In this document: positions 54,697-64,000 of the stretch, one piece after another
Position numbering within the stretch: position 1 is the first letter of the stretch
Layout of the letters: each line of letters begins with the position of its first letter
Source of the DNA: Peristeroidobacter soli
GTDB taxonomy: Bacteria > Pseudomonadota > Gammaproteobacteria > Steroidobacterales > Steroidobacteraceae
DNA length: 64,000 bases
Reading direction: 5' to 3'
Assembly (NCBI RefSeq): GCF_004138485.1
Contig: NZ_RYEV01000008.1
Span: 124,001-188,000, forward strand
Made by a program: the position numbers and the translations under genes
Notes under the pieces: generated by a model
What the model saw: the letters and a program-made list of their open reading frames with translations, nothing else
The model's database searches: none
What the model was told of the DNA's origin: nothing

Positions 54697-55787
54697 GCGA
54701 GTCCACGCCAGGCTCGGCGGAGCTTGCGGCTGTCACCAACGATTTCATGCGGCGCATGTCGCAAGGCCTCGCAGCGCTCGCGAACGCCGGTGATGTGACC
54801 ATTGGCAGCTCCGCCAAAGACGCGGTCTTCACTGAAGACAAAGTCACGTTGTATCGCTATCGGCCCTCGGAAGTGGTGGCGCCCGAGAATCGGGTGCGCA
54901 CACCGCTGCTGATCAGCTACGCACTGGTCAACCGGCCGTACATGATGGATCTGCAGACCGATCGCTCGCTGATCCGCGGTCTGTTGCAGCGAGGTGTCGA
55001 TGTCTATCTCATCGACTGGGGTTACCCCGACGGCGCCGATCGCTATCTGGCGCTGGAAGACTATGTGTTGCGCTATCTGCCGCACTGTGTGGATTTCGTG
55101 CGCCAGGCCAGCCAGCAGGATCGAATCAATCTGCTCGGGGTCTGTCAGGGCGGCACCATGACATTGTGTTACGCGGCGTTGCATCCGCAGCGGCTGCGCA
55201 ATCTGATCACGATGGTGACGCCGGTGGATTTTCACACGCCGGAGAATCTGCTGACCAAGTGGGCGAAACACGTGGACGTCGACGCGCTGGTCGCGGCCAC
55301 CGGCAATGTTTCGGGCGACGCGCTCAATGCGTTGTTCGTGAGCCTGATGCCGTTCCGGCTCAACAGTCAGAAGTATGTCGACCTGTTGCATCAGCTCAAC
55401 GATCCCGACACCAGTGGCGCTGCGCTGGAGAATTTCCTGCGCATGGAGAAATGGATCTTCGACAGTCCGGATCAGGCCGGCGAAATGTTCCGGCAGTTTC
55501 TGACCCTGTTCGTCAAACAGAACCGGCTCAAGGACGGCACGCTGGAAGTGGGCGGCCGCAAGGTGGATCTGAAACAGATCACCATGCCGCTGCTGAACAT
55601 CTACGCCATGCAGGATCACCTGGTGCCGCCGTCCGCCAGCAAGCCGCTGGGCGAGCTGACCGGCAGTTCCGACTACAGCACGCACGAGTTCCAAGGCGGT
55701 CACATCGGCATTTATGTGAGCGGCACCGCGCAGCGACAGATACCGGACAGGATTGCCGGCTGGCTGCGCGAGCGGGACCGCTCTTAG
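54693..55787 (+). CDS. phaC: Class III polyhydroxyalkanoate synthase PhaC
   Basis: 364 residues, typical of the short class III PhaC that requires PhaE. It polymerises 3-hydroxyacyl-CoA. The lipase-like box GVCQGG contains nucleophile Cys151; Asp308 (MQDHLVPP) and His337 (GGHIG) complete the triad. GGAGG precedes the ATG. With phaR divergent, the unit forms a complete regulated PHA locus apart from phaA/phaB, which are not in the window. Confidence 0.94.
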   Translation: MSESTPGSAELAAVTNDFMRRMSQGLAALANAGDVTIGSSAKDAVFTEDKVTLYRYRPSEVVAPENRVRTPLLISYALVNRPYMMDLQTDRSLIRGLLQRGVDVYLIDWGYPDGADRYLALEDYVLRYLPHCVDFVRQASQQDRINLLGVCQGGTMTLCYAALHPQRLRNLITMVTPVDFHTPENLLTKWAKHVDVDALVAATGNVSGDALNALFVSLMPFRLNSQKYVDLLHQLNDPDTSGAALENFLRMEKWIFDSPDQAGEMFRQFLTLFVKQNRLKDGTLEVGGRKVDLKQITMPLLNIYAMQDHLVPPSASKPLGELTGSSDYSTHEFQGGHIGIYVSGTAQRQIPDRIAGWLRERDRS

Positions 55788-55900
55788 ACGGACCCGCGTC
55801 ATCTCCAAAGTAAGAGAATCGTCACATGCCAAAGGGTTGTTGACGCCGTTTCGGCTGGCGCGCAATCTGCCGCTCCTCCCCAATACCAAGTAGCTCCGTC

Positions 55901-56848
55901 ATGATCTACGACAACATTCTCGGCACCATCGGCCGTACCCCCATCGTCAAAATCAACCGCCTCGCGCCGGCGAACGTCACGCTGTACGCCAAGTGCGAGT
56001 TCTTCAATCCGATGTCGTCGGTCAAGGATCGTCTGGCCATTGCCATCATCGAGGACGCGGAGCGTCGGGGTACGTTGCAGGCGGGCCAGACCGTGGTCGA
56101 AGCCACCTCGGGCAACACCGGCATCGCGCTGGCGATGGTGTGCGCCGCCAAGGGGTATCCGTTCGTCGCGGTCATGGCCGAGACGTTCTCGGTGGAGCGT
56201 CGCAAGATCATGCGGCTGCTCGGCGCCAAGGTCATTCTCACGCCGGCCGCCGAGCGCGGCTCGGGCATGGTGCGCAAGGCGAAGGAGCTGGCCGAGAAGC
56301 ACGGCTGGTTCCTGGCCCGCCAGTTCGAGAACCCGGCCAATCCCGACTATCACCGCAACACCACCGGCCCCGAGATCCTCAGCGACTTCGCCGGCCGCCG
56401 GTTGGATTTCTGGGTCACGGGCTGGGGCACGGGCGGCACGCTCACGGGCGCAGGCGAAATGATCAAGAAGGCGCGTCCCGACGTGCGCGTCATTGCGGCC
56501 GAGCCGGCGTCGGCGTCGCTGCTCGCCGGTGCCGAGTTCAAGCCTCACAAGATTCAGGGCTGGACGCCGGACTTCGTGCCGGGCGTGCTGAATCGCCAGG
56601 TCGCCGACGAGATCCTGACGGTCACCGATGACGAGGCCATTCAGACCTCGCGTCAGCTCGCGGCGAAGGAAGGCATTTTCTGCGGCATTTCCGCCGGCGG
56701 CACGATCGCGGCGGCATTGAAGGTGGCGCAGAAGGCGCCGCAGGGGTCGGTCATCCTGGCGATGCTGCCGGACACCGCCGAGCGCTATCTGTCGACCGCG
56801 CTGTTCGAGGGAATCCCCGACGCGTCGGACGCCGAGCCCACACTCTGA
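55901..56848 (+). CDS. PLP-dependent cysteine synthase
   Basis: 315-residue O-acetylserine sulfhydrylase. The PLP Lys is Lys42 in SSVKDR; the substrate loop TSGNTG and the phosphate-binding GTGGT follow. It makes L-cysteine from O-acetylserine and sulfide. It is closer in length and pattern to CysK than to CysM, but the two cannot be separated safely by eye. A GC-rich hairpin (ccgccacc-ggtggtggcgg region, 56868-56893) follows the stop without a clear T-run. Confidence 0.9.
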   Translation: MIYDNILGTIGRTPIVKINRLAPANVTLYAKCEFFNPMSSVKDRLAIAIIEDAERRGTLQAGQTVVEATSGNTGIALAMVCAAKGYPFVAVMAETFSVERRKIMRLLGAKVILTPAAERGSGMVRKAKELAEKHGWFLARQFENPANPDYHRNTTGPEILSDFAGRRLDFWVTGWGTGGTLTGAGEMIKKARPDVRVIAAEPASASLLAGAEFKPHKIQGWTPDFVPGVLNRQVADEILTVTDDEAIQTSRQLAAKEGIFCGISAGGTIAAALKVAQKAPQGSVILAMLPDTAERYLSTALFEGIPDASDAEPTL

Positions 56849-57081
56849 TTTGTGCGTCCGAATCAGGCCTCCGCCACCGGTGGTGGCGGGGTCTGAAACA
56901 TTAATTTGACGTCAGCTGGAGCCCGCCCCGCGGTTCAAATTTCTGAATCGCGGGCGCGCGCCCTTCGTTTTGCGAATCTTTGCAACGTTTGCAATGAGTC
57001 GCTCGAATTTTCGCATGATCGTCGCGGAGACAAGCCGCACCGCAGCTGGGAGAATGGCTCGCTCTGCTGGCTGACAACTCC
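56849..57081. other. Intergenic region with promoter for the efflux operon
   Basis: 233 bp holding the hairpin after the cysteine synthase gene and, further on, the presumed promoter of the RND operon. No gene was recognised and no regulator gene is adjacent. Confidence 0.35.
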
Positions 57082-58176
57082 GTGGCGGATTTCGTGAATC
57101 GCAATAGCATCGTGGCGGTGGCGCTGGCCGTAGTGCTCGGCGCTGGCGCTTGGTATTACTTCGGACGCTCCGACTCCGGCTCGGGCCAGGCTCCCGGCGG
57201 CCGGCCGGCCGGTGCGCGTGAAGTGCCGGTTATGACGGCTCAACCCAAGCTCAAGGACTTCGCGCTCGAAGTCGAAGCGCTCGGTACCGTGCGTGCCAAG
57301 GAATCGGTCGACATCACCGCCAAGATCGCCGACCGCGTCACCGCGATCCGCTTCGAGGAAGGCAAGCAAGTCAGCAAGGGCGACGTGCTGGTCGAGCTCG
57401 ACAATGCCGAAGCGCTCGCCGATCTCGCCGCCGCCGAAGCCGCCGAGCGCGACAGCCGCAGCCAGTTCAAGCGCAGTCAGGAGCTGTTCCAGACCAAGGC
57501 TCTGTCCGAGGCGCAGCTCGATCAGCTCGAAGCCACCATGCTGTCGAATCAAGCCAAAGTGGCCGCGGCCCGCTCGCGCGTCAAGGATCGCCTCATCACC
57601 GCGCCGTTCAACGGTCGCGTCGGTCTGCGCAATGTGAGTCTGGGTGGATTGGTGAGCCCCGGCGGCGTCATCACCACGCTCGACGATCTGAGCATCGTGA
57701 AGCTCGATTTCGCCGTGCCCGAGTTGTTTCTTTCCAGCCTGAAGCCCGGCCTGACCGTCGAGGCGCAGAGCAACGCCTATCCGAACACGACCTTCAAAGG
57801 ACGCGTCGACAGCGTCGATACGCGCGTCGATCCCACCACGCGCGCTGTCGTCGTGCGCGCGCTGATCGACAACCGCGACGGCCGGCTGCGGCCCGGCATG
57901 TTCATGACGCTTCGTCTGGTGCGTTCCGAAGGCAAGGCGCTGATGCTGCCCGAAACGGCCATCGTGCCCGAGGACAGCAAGCACTTCGTCTTCATCGTCG
58001 CGGACGGCCGCGCTCAACAACGTGAAGTCACGATTGGCCGGCGCCGTCCGGGCGAAGTCGAGATCCTCAAGGGTGTGACCGACCAGGACATGGTGGTCAT
58101 CGACGGCACCTTGAACGTGCACAATGGCACGCCGGTGGTGTCGCGCTCCGAAGCTCAGCCTCAGGCCGCGTCATGA
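57082..58176 (+). CDS. RND efflux periplasmic adaptor (membrane fusion protein)
   Basis: 364-residue adaptor with an N-terminal membrane anchor (residues 9-27) and the barrel-sandwich/hairpin order of HlyD/AcrA-type adaptors: VEALGTVRAKESVDITAKIADRV, the alpha-hairpin (LADLAAAEAAERDSRSQFKRSQELF), then the lipoyl half ITAPFNGRVGLRNVSLGGLV. GTG start at 57082; a second GTG four codons later is possible. Its stop overlaps the pump gene by 4 bp. Confidence 0.92.
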   Translation: MADFVNRNSIVAVALAVVLGAGAWYYFGRSDSGSGQAPGGRPAGAREVPVMTAQPKLKDFALEVEALGTVRAKESVDITAKIADRVTAIRFEEGKQVSKGDVLVELDNAEALADLAAAEAAERDSRSQFKRSQELFQTKALSEAQLDQLEATMLSNQAKVAAARSRVKDRLITAPFNGRVGLRNVSLGGLVSPGGVITTLDDLSIVKLDFAVPELFLSSLKPGLTVEAQSNAYPNTTFKGRVDSVDTRVDPTTRAVVVRALIDNRDGRLRPGMFMTLRLVRSEGKALMLPETAIVPEDSKHFVFIVADGRAQQREVTIGRRRPGEVEILKGVTDQDMVVIDGTLNVHNGTPVVSRSEAQPQAAS

Positions 58177-61100
58177 TCCTTTCGGAAATCTCGGTTCGCC
58201 GCCCCGTATTCGCGATGGTGGTGAGCCTGTTGCTGACCATCATCGGCCTGATGGCGCTGAGCCGGCTCACGGTGCGTGAGACGCCGAACGTGCAGCCGCC
58301 GGTCGTCAGTATCGACACGGTGTATCGAGGCGCTTCGGCCGCGGTCATCGAATCGAAGATCACCCAGATGATCGAGAACCAGATCGCCGGCCTGGAAGGG
58401 GTCGAGACGCTGCGTTCCTCGAGCTTCGACGAGCGCTCGCGCATCACCATCGAGTTCGCGCTGGATCGCGACATCGAATCGGCGGCGAACGACGTGCGCG
58501 ATCGCGTCTCACGCGTCGTACAGCAGTTGCCCCAGGAGGCCGATCAGCCACAGGTCTCGAAGGTCGATACGTCCTCGGAGCCGGTGATGTGGCTGGCATT
58601 GACCAGCCTCTCGCGCACGCAACTGGAATTGACCGATTACGCCGATCGTTATCTGGTGGATCGGATGTCCGTGGTGCCGGGTGTTGCGTCCATTCGTATC
58701 GGCGGCGAGCGTCGCTACGCGATGCGGGTGTGGCTGGATCGCAAAGCGCTGGCCGCGCGTCAGATGACCGTACAGGACATCGAAGATTCGTTGCGACAGG
58801 AGAACGTCGAGCTGCCGGCGGGTCGTATCGAATCGCTGGAACGCGAATTCACGTTGCGTACCGACACCGGCTTCCGCACGCCGGAGGATTTTCGTCAGCT
58901 CGTGGTCGGTCGCGGCGGCGACGGCTATCTGGTGCGGCTCGGTGAGGTCGCGAACGTCGAAGTTGCAGCGGAAGACCTGCGTTCGATCGCGCGCACCGAT
59001 GGCAAGCCGGGCGTGAGCCTCGGCATCGTTCCTCAATCCACCGCCAACGTGCTCGATGTTTCCAAGGGCGTGTACGCGGAAATGGCCGAGGTGCAGAAGA
59101 CGCTGCCGAGCGATCTGAAGCTCGATATCAGCATCGACGACTCGATCTTCGTCAGCAAATCGATCTACGAAGTGGAGCACGCGCTGGTTACGGCGCTGTT
59201 GCTGGTGCTGGTCGTGATCTATCTATTCCTCGGCACGTTGCGCGCCACCATCATTCCGGTGGTGACGATTCCGGTGTCCATCATCGCCGCGTGTATCGTC
59301 ATGGCGATCGCCGGCTTCTCGGTCAACGTGCTGACGCTGCTCGGCGCGGTGCTCGCTATCGGTCTGGTGGTCGACGACGCCATCGTCGTGCTCGAGAACA
59401 TCGTGCGCCGGATGGAGCTGGGCGAGGCGCCGTTGCTCGCGGCTGTGGACGGCAGTCGTGAGATCGGCTTCGCGGTCATTGCCACCACGCTGGTGCTGAT
59501 GGCGGTGTTCCTGCCGATCTCGTTCATTCCCGGCAACGTCGGCCGGTTGTTCGGCGAGTTCGGCATCACCATCGCGGCGGCCATCGGCATCTCGGCGCTG
59601 GTGTCGCTGACCCTGGTGCCGATGCTGAGCTCGAAGATTTTCGCCAAGGGCATCGTGCGTGGCCGGGTGGCGCATGCCGTCGACCGGTTCTTCCAGTGGC
59701 TGTCGAGGGTGTACGAGATCACGTTGCGTCGAGCGCTGGCGGCACCGCTGGTGGTGGTCGTGGCGGGCGCGCTCGCCTTCGGTCTCGCGTTTGTCTTGTT
59801 CAAGGATCTGCCATCCGAATACACGCCTAGCGAAGATCGTCAGCGCGTGTTCATCCGGCTCACGGCGCCTGAAGGCGCGAGTCTGCAGTATCTCGATCGT
59901 TACCTGCGTCAGGTGGAAGAGGTGGTGCTGGAGGAAGTGGAGCGCGGCAACGTGCGTCGCTTCAACTCTCGCGCCCCGAGCTTCGGTGGCGGCACCGACA
60001 TGAACTCGGGCTTCGTGTCCTTGAACCTCAGTGAATGGGGCGAGCGCGAGGAGTCGGCGCAGCAGATCGCCGCTCGCATGCGCAAGCGGTTGTCCAACCT
60101 GATCGGTGTGCGCGTCAACGTCGGCATGCCCGGTGGATTGGGCATTCGCGGCTCAGGCATTCCTGTGCAAGTGGTGCTCGGCGGCAGCGATTACGAGGAG
60201 CTGGCCAAGTGGCGCGACACCATTCTCGCCAAGGCTTCCGAGAATCCCGGCCTCACCAACCTCGATTCGGATTTCTACGCGCGCAAGCCGCAGATTCGCG
60301 TGATGGTCGATCGCAATCGCGCCGGCGACCTCGGCGTGTCGCTGAACGCGGTGGGCCGAACGTTGGAAACGATGATGGGCTCGCGCATCGTCACGACGTA
60401 TCTGGATCGTGGCGAACAGTACAACGTGATCCTGCAGGCCAAGGATACGGACCGCGCGACGACCAGCGATCTCAACAACATCTACGTGCGCTCGGCAACG
60501 ACACGCCAGCTGGTGCCGCTGTCGAATCTCGTGACCATCGAAGAGACGGCCGGCCCGACCGAGTTGAAGCGCTTCGATCGACTGCGCTCGATCACGATCT
60601 CCGCCAACCTCACGCCGGGCTACTCGTTGGGCGAGGCGCTCGACTACATGGAGAGCCTGATTCGCACCGAGCTGCCGGCGCACGCGGTGATCAATTACGA
60701 CGGCGAGTCGCGCGAGTTCAAACGCTCGGGCGATGCGTTGTATGTGACGTTCATGCTGGCGCTGCTGATCGTGTTCCTGGTGCTGGCCGCGCAGTTCGAA
60801 AGCTTCCGCCACCCGCTGATCATCATGATGACCGTGCCGCTCGCTGTGGCGGGCGCGTTGCTGGGCCTATGGTTTACGGATCGATCCATCAACGTGTACA
60901 GCCAGATCGGCTGCATCATGCTCATCGGACTCGCGGCCAAGAACGGCATCTTGATCGTGGAGTTCGCCAACCAGCTGCGCGACCGCGGTGTGGACTTCCT
61001 CGACTCCATCATCGAATCGTCGGCGATCCGGTTGCGCCCGGTGCTGATGACCAGCCTGTGTACCGTGTTCGGCGCGGTGCCGCTGTTGATCGCATCCGGT

Positions 61101-61316
61101 GCCGGCGCGGAAAGCCGCAGCACCATCGGTTCAGTGATCGTCTACGGCGTGACGTTCTCGTTGTTGTTGACGCTGTACGTGGTGCCGGTCGTCTACGCGT
61201 TCGTCGCCCGAAACACGAAGTCCCCGGAGTACATCAGCCACATGATCGAGAAGTTGCGCGCCACGACGGGGTCAAAGCCCGCTACGCCTCCGCCAACGGA
61301 ATCAAACGTAACTTAG
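58173..61316 (+). CDS. RND-family efflux pump inner-membrane permease
   Basis: 1047 residues, standard for HAE1-type RND pumps. Twelve hydrophobic helices are expected. The TM4 proton-relay motif LVVDDAIVVLENIVRRME and the LIGLAAKNGILIVEFANQLRD block of TM10-11 are present. It should export amphipathic compounds using the proton gradient, with the adaptor encoded upstream and an outer membrane channel encoded elsewhere. No TolC-like gene or regulator lies next to it. Confidence 0.94.
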   Translation: MILSEISVRRPVFAMVVSLLLTIIGLMALSRLTVRETPNVQPPVVSIDTVYRGASAAVIESKITQMIENQIAGLEGVETLRSSSFDERSRITIEFALDRDIESAANDVRDRVSRVVQQLPQEADQPQVSKVDTSSEPVMWLALTSLSRTQLELTDYADRYLVDRMSVVPGVASIRIGGERRYAMRVWLDRKALAARQMTVQDIEDSLRQENVELPAGRIESLEREFTLRTDTGFRTPEDFRQLVVGRGGDGYLVRLGEVANVEVAAEDLRSIARTDGKPGVSLGIVPQSTANVLDVSKGVYAEMAEVQKTLPSDLKLDISIDDSIFVSKSIYEVEHALVTALLLVLVVIYLFLGTLRATIIPVVTIPVSIIAACIVMAIAGFSVNVLTLLGAVLAIGLVVDDAIVVLENIVRRMELGEAPLLAAVDGSREIGFAVIATTLVLMAVFLPISFIPGNVGRLFGEFGITIAAAIGISALVSLTLVPMLSSKIFAKGIVRGRVAHAVDRFFQWLSRVYEITLRRALAAPLVVVVAGALAFGLAFVLFKDLPSEYTPSEDRQRVFIRLTAPEGASLQYLDRYLRQVEEVVLEEVERGNVRRFNSRAPSFGGGTDMNSGFVSLNLSEWGEREESAQQIAARMRKRLSNLIGVRVNVGMPGGLGIRGSGIPVQVVLGGSDYEELAKWRDTILAKASENPGLTNLDSDFYARKPQIRVMVDRNRAGDLGVSLNAVGRTLETMMGSRIVTTYLDRGEQYNVILQAKDTDRATTSDLNNIYVRSATTRQLVPLSNLVTIEETAGPTELKRFDRLRSITISANLTPGYSLGEALDYMESLIRTELPAHAVINYDGESREFKRSGDALYVTFMLALLIVFLVLAAQFESFRHPLIIMMTVPLAVAGALLGLWFTDRSINVYSQIGCIMLIGLAAKNGILIVEFANQLRDRGVDFLDSIIESSAIRLRPVLMTSLCTVFGAVPLLIASGAGAESRSTIGSVIVYGVTFSLLLTLYVVPVVYAFVARNTKSPEYISHMIEKLRATTGSKPATPPPTESNVT

Positions 61317-61777
61317 TACAACCCGCCAAGGAATGAAGTGAACGCGGCGGTAACCCGCCTCAGGCACAGGGATGTGCCCGCCGCCGTCTGGCGGCGGCGA
61401 GCGGCAAAAAGTCACGCCTTTTTGCCAGTCTCGCGCGACGGCTCGTGGCAGGGACTGCCCGATGCCTAGCCCGAAAAGAAGAGCCGGTAGGCTGCAACAC
61501 ATACCGGCTCGGTGTCCCAGAGCGGCTCACAACCACTCTCGCAGGAGGACGGTATATGAGACCACGGCAGATACCCCGCGTTCCCTAAATATTTTGTAAT
61601 TCGGAAATACATTTTTGGAATGGAAGTCGCACCGTTCCGACCCTGTCTTGTCGCATTAATTAGGAAAATTAACCGATCGGTTGGGGCCCATCGGCGCCGG
61701 CCGCAGGGCGGGCATTGCTAGAATGCCGGCTTTGGCCGGTTGGCCCCGTCGGGGCCGCCTGAAACTCGGATCGCGCC
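61317..61777. other. Intergenic region: dispersed repeat, hairpins and orphan TBDR-like leader
   Basis: 461 bp without a normal gene. It holds the second dispersed repeat (61363-61467), a 9-bp inverted repeat gagccggta/taccggctc (61481-61510), and at 61536-61558 a block ctctcgcaggagga followed by an ATG that opens only 10 sense codons before TAA (61586-61588). The stretch 61585-61680 is AT-rich compared with the rest of the window. Confidence 0.5.
61363..61467. repeat. Dispersed intergenic repeat, copy 2
   Basis: Matches 24451-24547. It contains two hairpins: ccgccgcc.../ggcggcgg and ggcaaaaag-tcacgc-ctttttgcc (61403-61426, perfect 9-bp arms). In copy 1 the second hairpin differs by changes that largely keep pairing. 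Placed after the RND pump stop, this hairpin could double as a terminator. Confidence 0.7.
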
Positions 61778-63274
61778 ATGGCTTTGACGCCCTATCAACA
61801 ACTCGAACAGGAATTCCGGCGCCTGCACGCCTTTCGCAGCGCTGCCAGCCTGTTGCGCTGGGATTCCGCCGTAATGATGCCTCGGGGCAGCTCCGAGCTG
61901 CGGGGCGAACAGCTCGCCGTGCTGGAGACCGAGAGTCACTCGCTGGTGAGCTCGCCGCGGGTCTCCCGGCTGCTCGATCGCGCGGAGGCCAACCTGCAGG
62001 GGCTGGAGGATTGGCAACAAGCCAACCTCAAGGAAATGCGCAGGGAGCGCGACCACGCCATCGCCACTCCGCAGAACCTGGTGTCGCGGCTTGCTAAAGC
62101 GACGGCGCGGGCCGAGATCAAATGGATCGAGGCCCGGCAGAAGAGCGACTTCTCCTTGTTCGCGCCGCATCTGGAAGAAGTGGCGGCCCTGGTGCGGAAC
62201 AAGGCCGACCTGCTCGGCAAGGCGCTCAAGCTCGATCCCTACGACGCCTTGCTGGATGAATTCAGCCCGGGCATGACCGCGGCCGAGATCGACGGCATCT
62301 TTACGACGCTGGGCCGACGTCTGCCGGGCCTGATCCAGGAAGCCATCGACACCCAGGCCAAACATGCGCCGCTGGAAATCACCGGGCGGTTCTCGGCCAG
62401 CAAGCAGCGGCACCTGGCGACCGAGCTGATGAAGACCATGGGCTTCCCGTTCGATCGCGGCCGGCTCGATGAAAGCGAGCATCCGTTCACCGGCGGCATT
62501 CCCGGCGACATCCGTATCACGACCCGTTTCAATCCCGCCGATCCGCTGACCGGGTTGATGGGCGTGCTGCACGAGACCGGTCACGCCATGTACGACGTCG
62601 GTCTGCCGGAACAGTGGCGCGGCCAGCCGGTGGGGCGCGATCGCGGCATGGCCATGCAGGAGAGTCAGTCGCTGCTGCTGGAGATGCTCATCTGCAGGAA
62701 CCGGCCGTTCCTGCGTTATATGAAGCCGCTGATGGAAAAGGCCTTCGGGGTCGCAGGTCCCGAGTGGGAAGTCGAGAATCTGTATCGGCTGTTGACGCGC
62801 GTTCGTCGCAGCCTGATTCGCGTCGATGCCGACGAGGTCACCTATCTGGTGCACATCCTGCTGCGCTATGAGTTGGAGCAGGAGATCCTGAAGGGCGAGT
62901 TGAAGATTCGCGATCTGCCCGAAGCCTGGAACACCCGCATGGGCGACCGGCTCGGCGTGCAGCCCGCGAACGACGCCGAAGGCTGTCTGCAGGACGTGCA
63001 TTGGGCGGTGGGTTCGTTTGGATATTTCCCCTCGTACGCCATCGGCGCCGTGATCGCCGGCCAGCTGTATGAGAGCCTGCGCTCCGATCGGCCGCAGCTC
63101 GATGAGGAAATCGCCGCGGGCCAATTCGGGGGATTGTTCGACTGGTTGCGGCAGAATGTGCATGCGCTGGCCGCGAGCGTCAGCACTCCCGAGCTGATTC
63201 GCAACGCCACCGGCAAGCCGCTGTCCGCCGCCTCCTGGCTGCGCTATATCGAAGGCAAGTACCTGGAACTCTGA
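61778..63274 (+). CDS. M32 family carboxypeptidase (Taq-type)
   Basis: 498-residue zinc metallocarboxypeptidase. The active-site HExxH is HETGH (His265, Glu266, His269), followed by the M32 blocks [29 protein letters not shown] and [19 protein letters not shown]. It removes C-terminal residues from peptides in the cytoplasm. The stop is 2 bp before the ttcA start, indicating an operon. Confidence 0.93.
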   Translation: MALTPYQQLEQEFRRLHAFRSAASLLRWDSAVMMPRGSSELRGEQLAVLETESHSLVSSPRVSRLLDRAEANLQGLEDWQQANLKEMRRERDHAIATPQNLVSRLAKATARAEIKWIEARQKSDFSLFAPHLEEVAALVRNKADLLGKALKLDPYDALLDEFSPGMTAAEIDGIFTTLGRRLPGLIQEAIDTQAKHAPLEITGRFSASKQRHLATELMKTMGFPFDRGRLDESEHPFTGGIPGDIRITTRFNPADPLTGLMGVLHETGHAMYDVGLPEQWRGQPVGRDRGMAMQESQSLLLEMLICRNRPFLRYMKPLMEKAFGVAGPEWEVENLYRLLTRVRRSLIRVDADEVTYLVHILLRYELEQEILKGELKIRDLPEAWNTRMGDRLGVQPANDAEGCLQDVHWAVGSFGYFPSYAIGAVIAGQLYESLRSDRPQLDEEIAAGQFGGLFDWLRQNVHALAASVSTPELIRNATGKPLSAASWLRYIEGKYLEL

Positions 63275-63276
63275 GC

Positions 63277-64000
63277 ATGTGGGCCGCCCCTGACACTTCG
63301 AACAACTTCAAGCGCCTGCAGGCCCGGCTGCGCAGCCAGGCCGGCAAGGCCATCGAAGATTTCCGCATGATCGAGGCGGGCGACAAGGTGATGGTGTGCC
63401 TGTCGGGCGGCAAGGATTCCTATACCTTGCTGGACATCCTGATGTCGCTCCAGCGCAGCGCGCCGGTCGAGTTCAGCCTGCTCGCGGTCAACCTGGATCA
63501 GAAACAGCCGGGCTTTCCCGAACACGTGCTGCCCGAGTATCTGAAGGCGCTCGGTGTGCCGTTTCATATCATCGAGCAGGACACGTACAGCGTCGTCAAA
63601 CGCGTCATTCCCGAAGGCAAGACCATGTGCGGGCTGTGCTCGCGGCTGCGGCGTGGCGCCTTGTATCGATTCGCGGCGGAGAACGGCGTCACCAAAATCG
63701 CGCTCGGCCATCATCGCGACGACATCGTCGAAACGCTGTTCCTGAACATGTTCTTCGGCGGCAAGCTCAAGGCCATGCCGCCCAAGCTGCACTCGGAAGA
63801 TGGACGTCACATCGTGATTCGTCCGCTGGCCTACATTCCCGAGGCCGACATCGAACGTTATGCGCGCGTCCGGGAGTTTCCGTTGATTCCGTGCTCGCTG
63901 TGCGGCTCGCAGGAGAACATGCAGCGGGTCGAGATCAAGAAGATGCTGCGCGAGTGGGAACGTCAATATCCCGGCCGCACCGAAACCATCTTCTCCAGTC
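63277..64000 (+). CDS. ttcA: tRNA 2-thiocytidine biosynthesis protein TtcA (3' end outside window)
   Basis: The frame runs off the right edge; 241 residues are visible. The PP-loop SGGKDS (residues 43-48) binds ATP. Cys118 and Cys121 (CGLC) and the second pair Cys206 and Cys209 (CSLC) are those of TtcA: the first pair ligates the 4Fe-4S cluster with a further Cys. It thiolates C32 of tRNAs. The start ATG lies 2 bp after the M32 gene; no separate promoter is seen. Confidence 0.93.
   Translation, partial: MWAAPDTSNNFKRLQARLRSQAGKAIEDFRMIEAGDKVMVCLSGGKDSYTLLDILMSLQRSAPVEFSLLAVNLDQKQPGFPEHVLPEYLKALGVPFHIIEQDTYSVVKRVIPEGKTMCGLCSRLRRGALYRFAAENGVTKIALGHHRDDIVETLFLNMFFGGKLKAMPPKLHSEDGRHIVIRPLAYIPEADIERYARVREFPLIPCSLCGSQENMQRVEIKKMLREWERQYPGRTETIFSS

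Noticed and set aside
56868-56893. Hairpin after the cysteine synthase gene as an intrinsic terminator
   Set aside because: The stem is good but no T-run follows, so it is mentioned only as a hairpin.

Overview
The window is a 64 kb stretch of a high-GC, densely coded chromosome. The gene families point to a gammaproteobacterium near the Steroidobacter/Nevskia/Xanthomonas lineages: modular CBM2 cellulases, large TonB-dependent receptors (TBDRs), class III PHA synthase, a double-length UvrA, and periplasmic AroQ-PheC. That placement is inferred from gene content only. No rRNA, tRNA, CRISPR array or complete IS element was seen.

Layout. 1-658: the 3' end of an Fe-S (CCG-domain) oxidoreductase gene. 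858-7507, minus strand: a cellulose-degradation operon encoding a GH6 exoglucanase, an AA10 lytic polysaccharide monooxygenase and a GH5 endoglucanase. GH6 and GH5 share a duplicated 307-residue CBM2-Ig-linker module. 7874-13753: dienelactone hydrolase, an exported D-2-hydroxyacid dehydrogenase, a PLD-VTT fusion overlapping an endonuclease/phosphatase-type gene, and a membrane protein. 13898-24433: folE, an exported START-like protein, a lipoprotein M48 protease, a calcium-binding protein, an OmpR-type two-component pair, small lipoprotein and hypothetical genes, a periplasmic chorismate mutase-cyclohexadienyl dehydratase fusion, and the LemA/M48 protease pair. 24712-30507: a UvrA with four P-loops.

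30575-49346 is the most unusual region. Two TBDR genes with a shared leader are interspersed with six Fe(II)/2-oxoglutarate oxygenase modules and three sulfotransferase modules. At 42865-48070 two convergent operons each carry an aspartyl/asparaginyl-hydroxylase-like gene, a sulfotransferase (in one case fused to a second hydroxylase) and a small exported protein with the same C-x15-C...T..EW signature. I infer a hydroxylation-plus-sulfation modification system whose substrate is unknown. The small Cys2 proteins or the TBDRs are candidates.

49566-55787 is a carbon-storage region (glgC, glgA, phaR, phaE, phaC) interrupted by a 288-bp MITE-like element. The terminal inverted repeats of this element supply the stop codons of both flanking genes. 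The window ends with a cysteine synthase, an RND efflux adaptor/pump pair, an M32 carboxypeptidase and the 5' part of ttcA. Several dispersed intergenic palindromes recur through the window.
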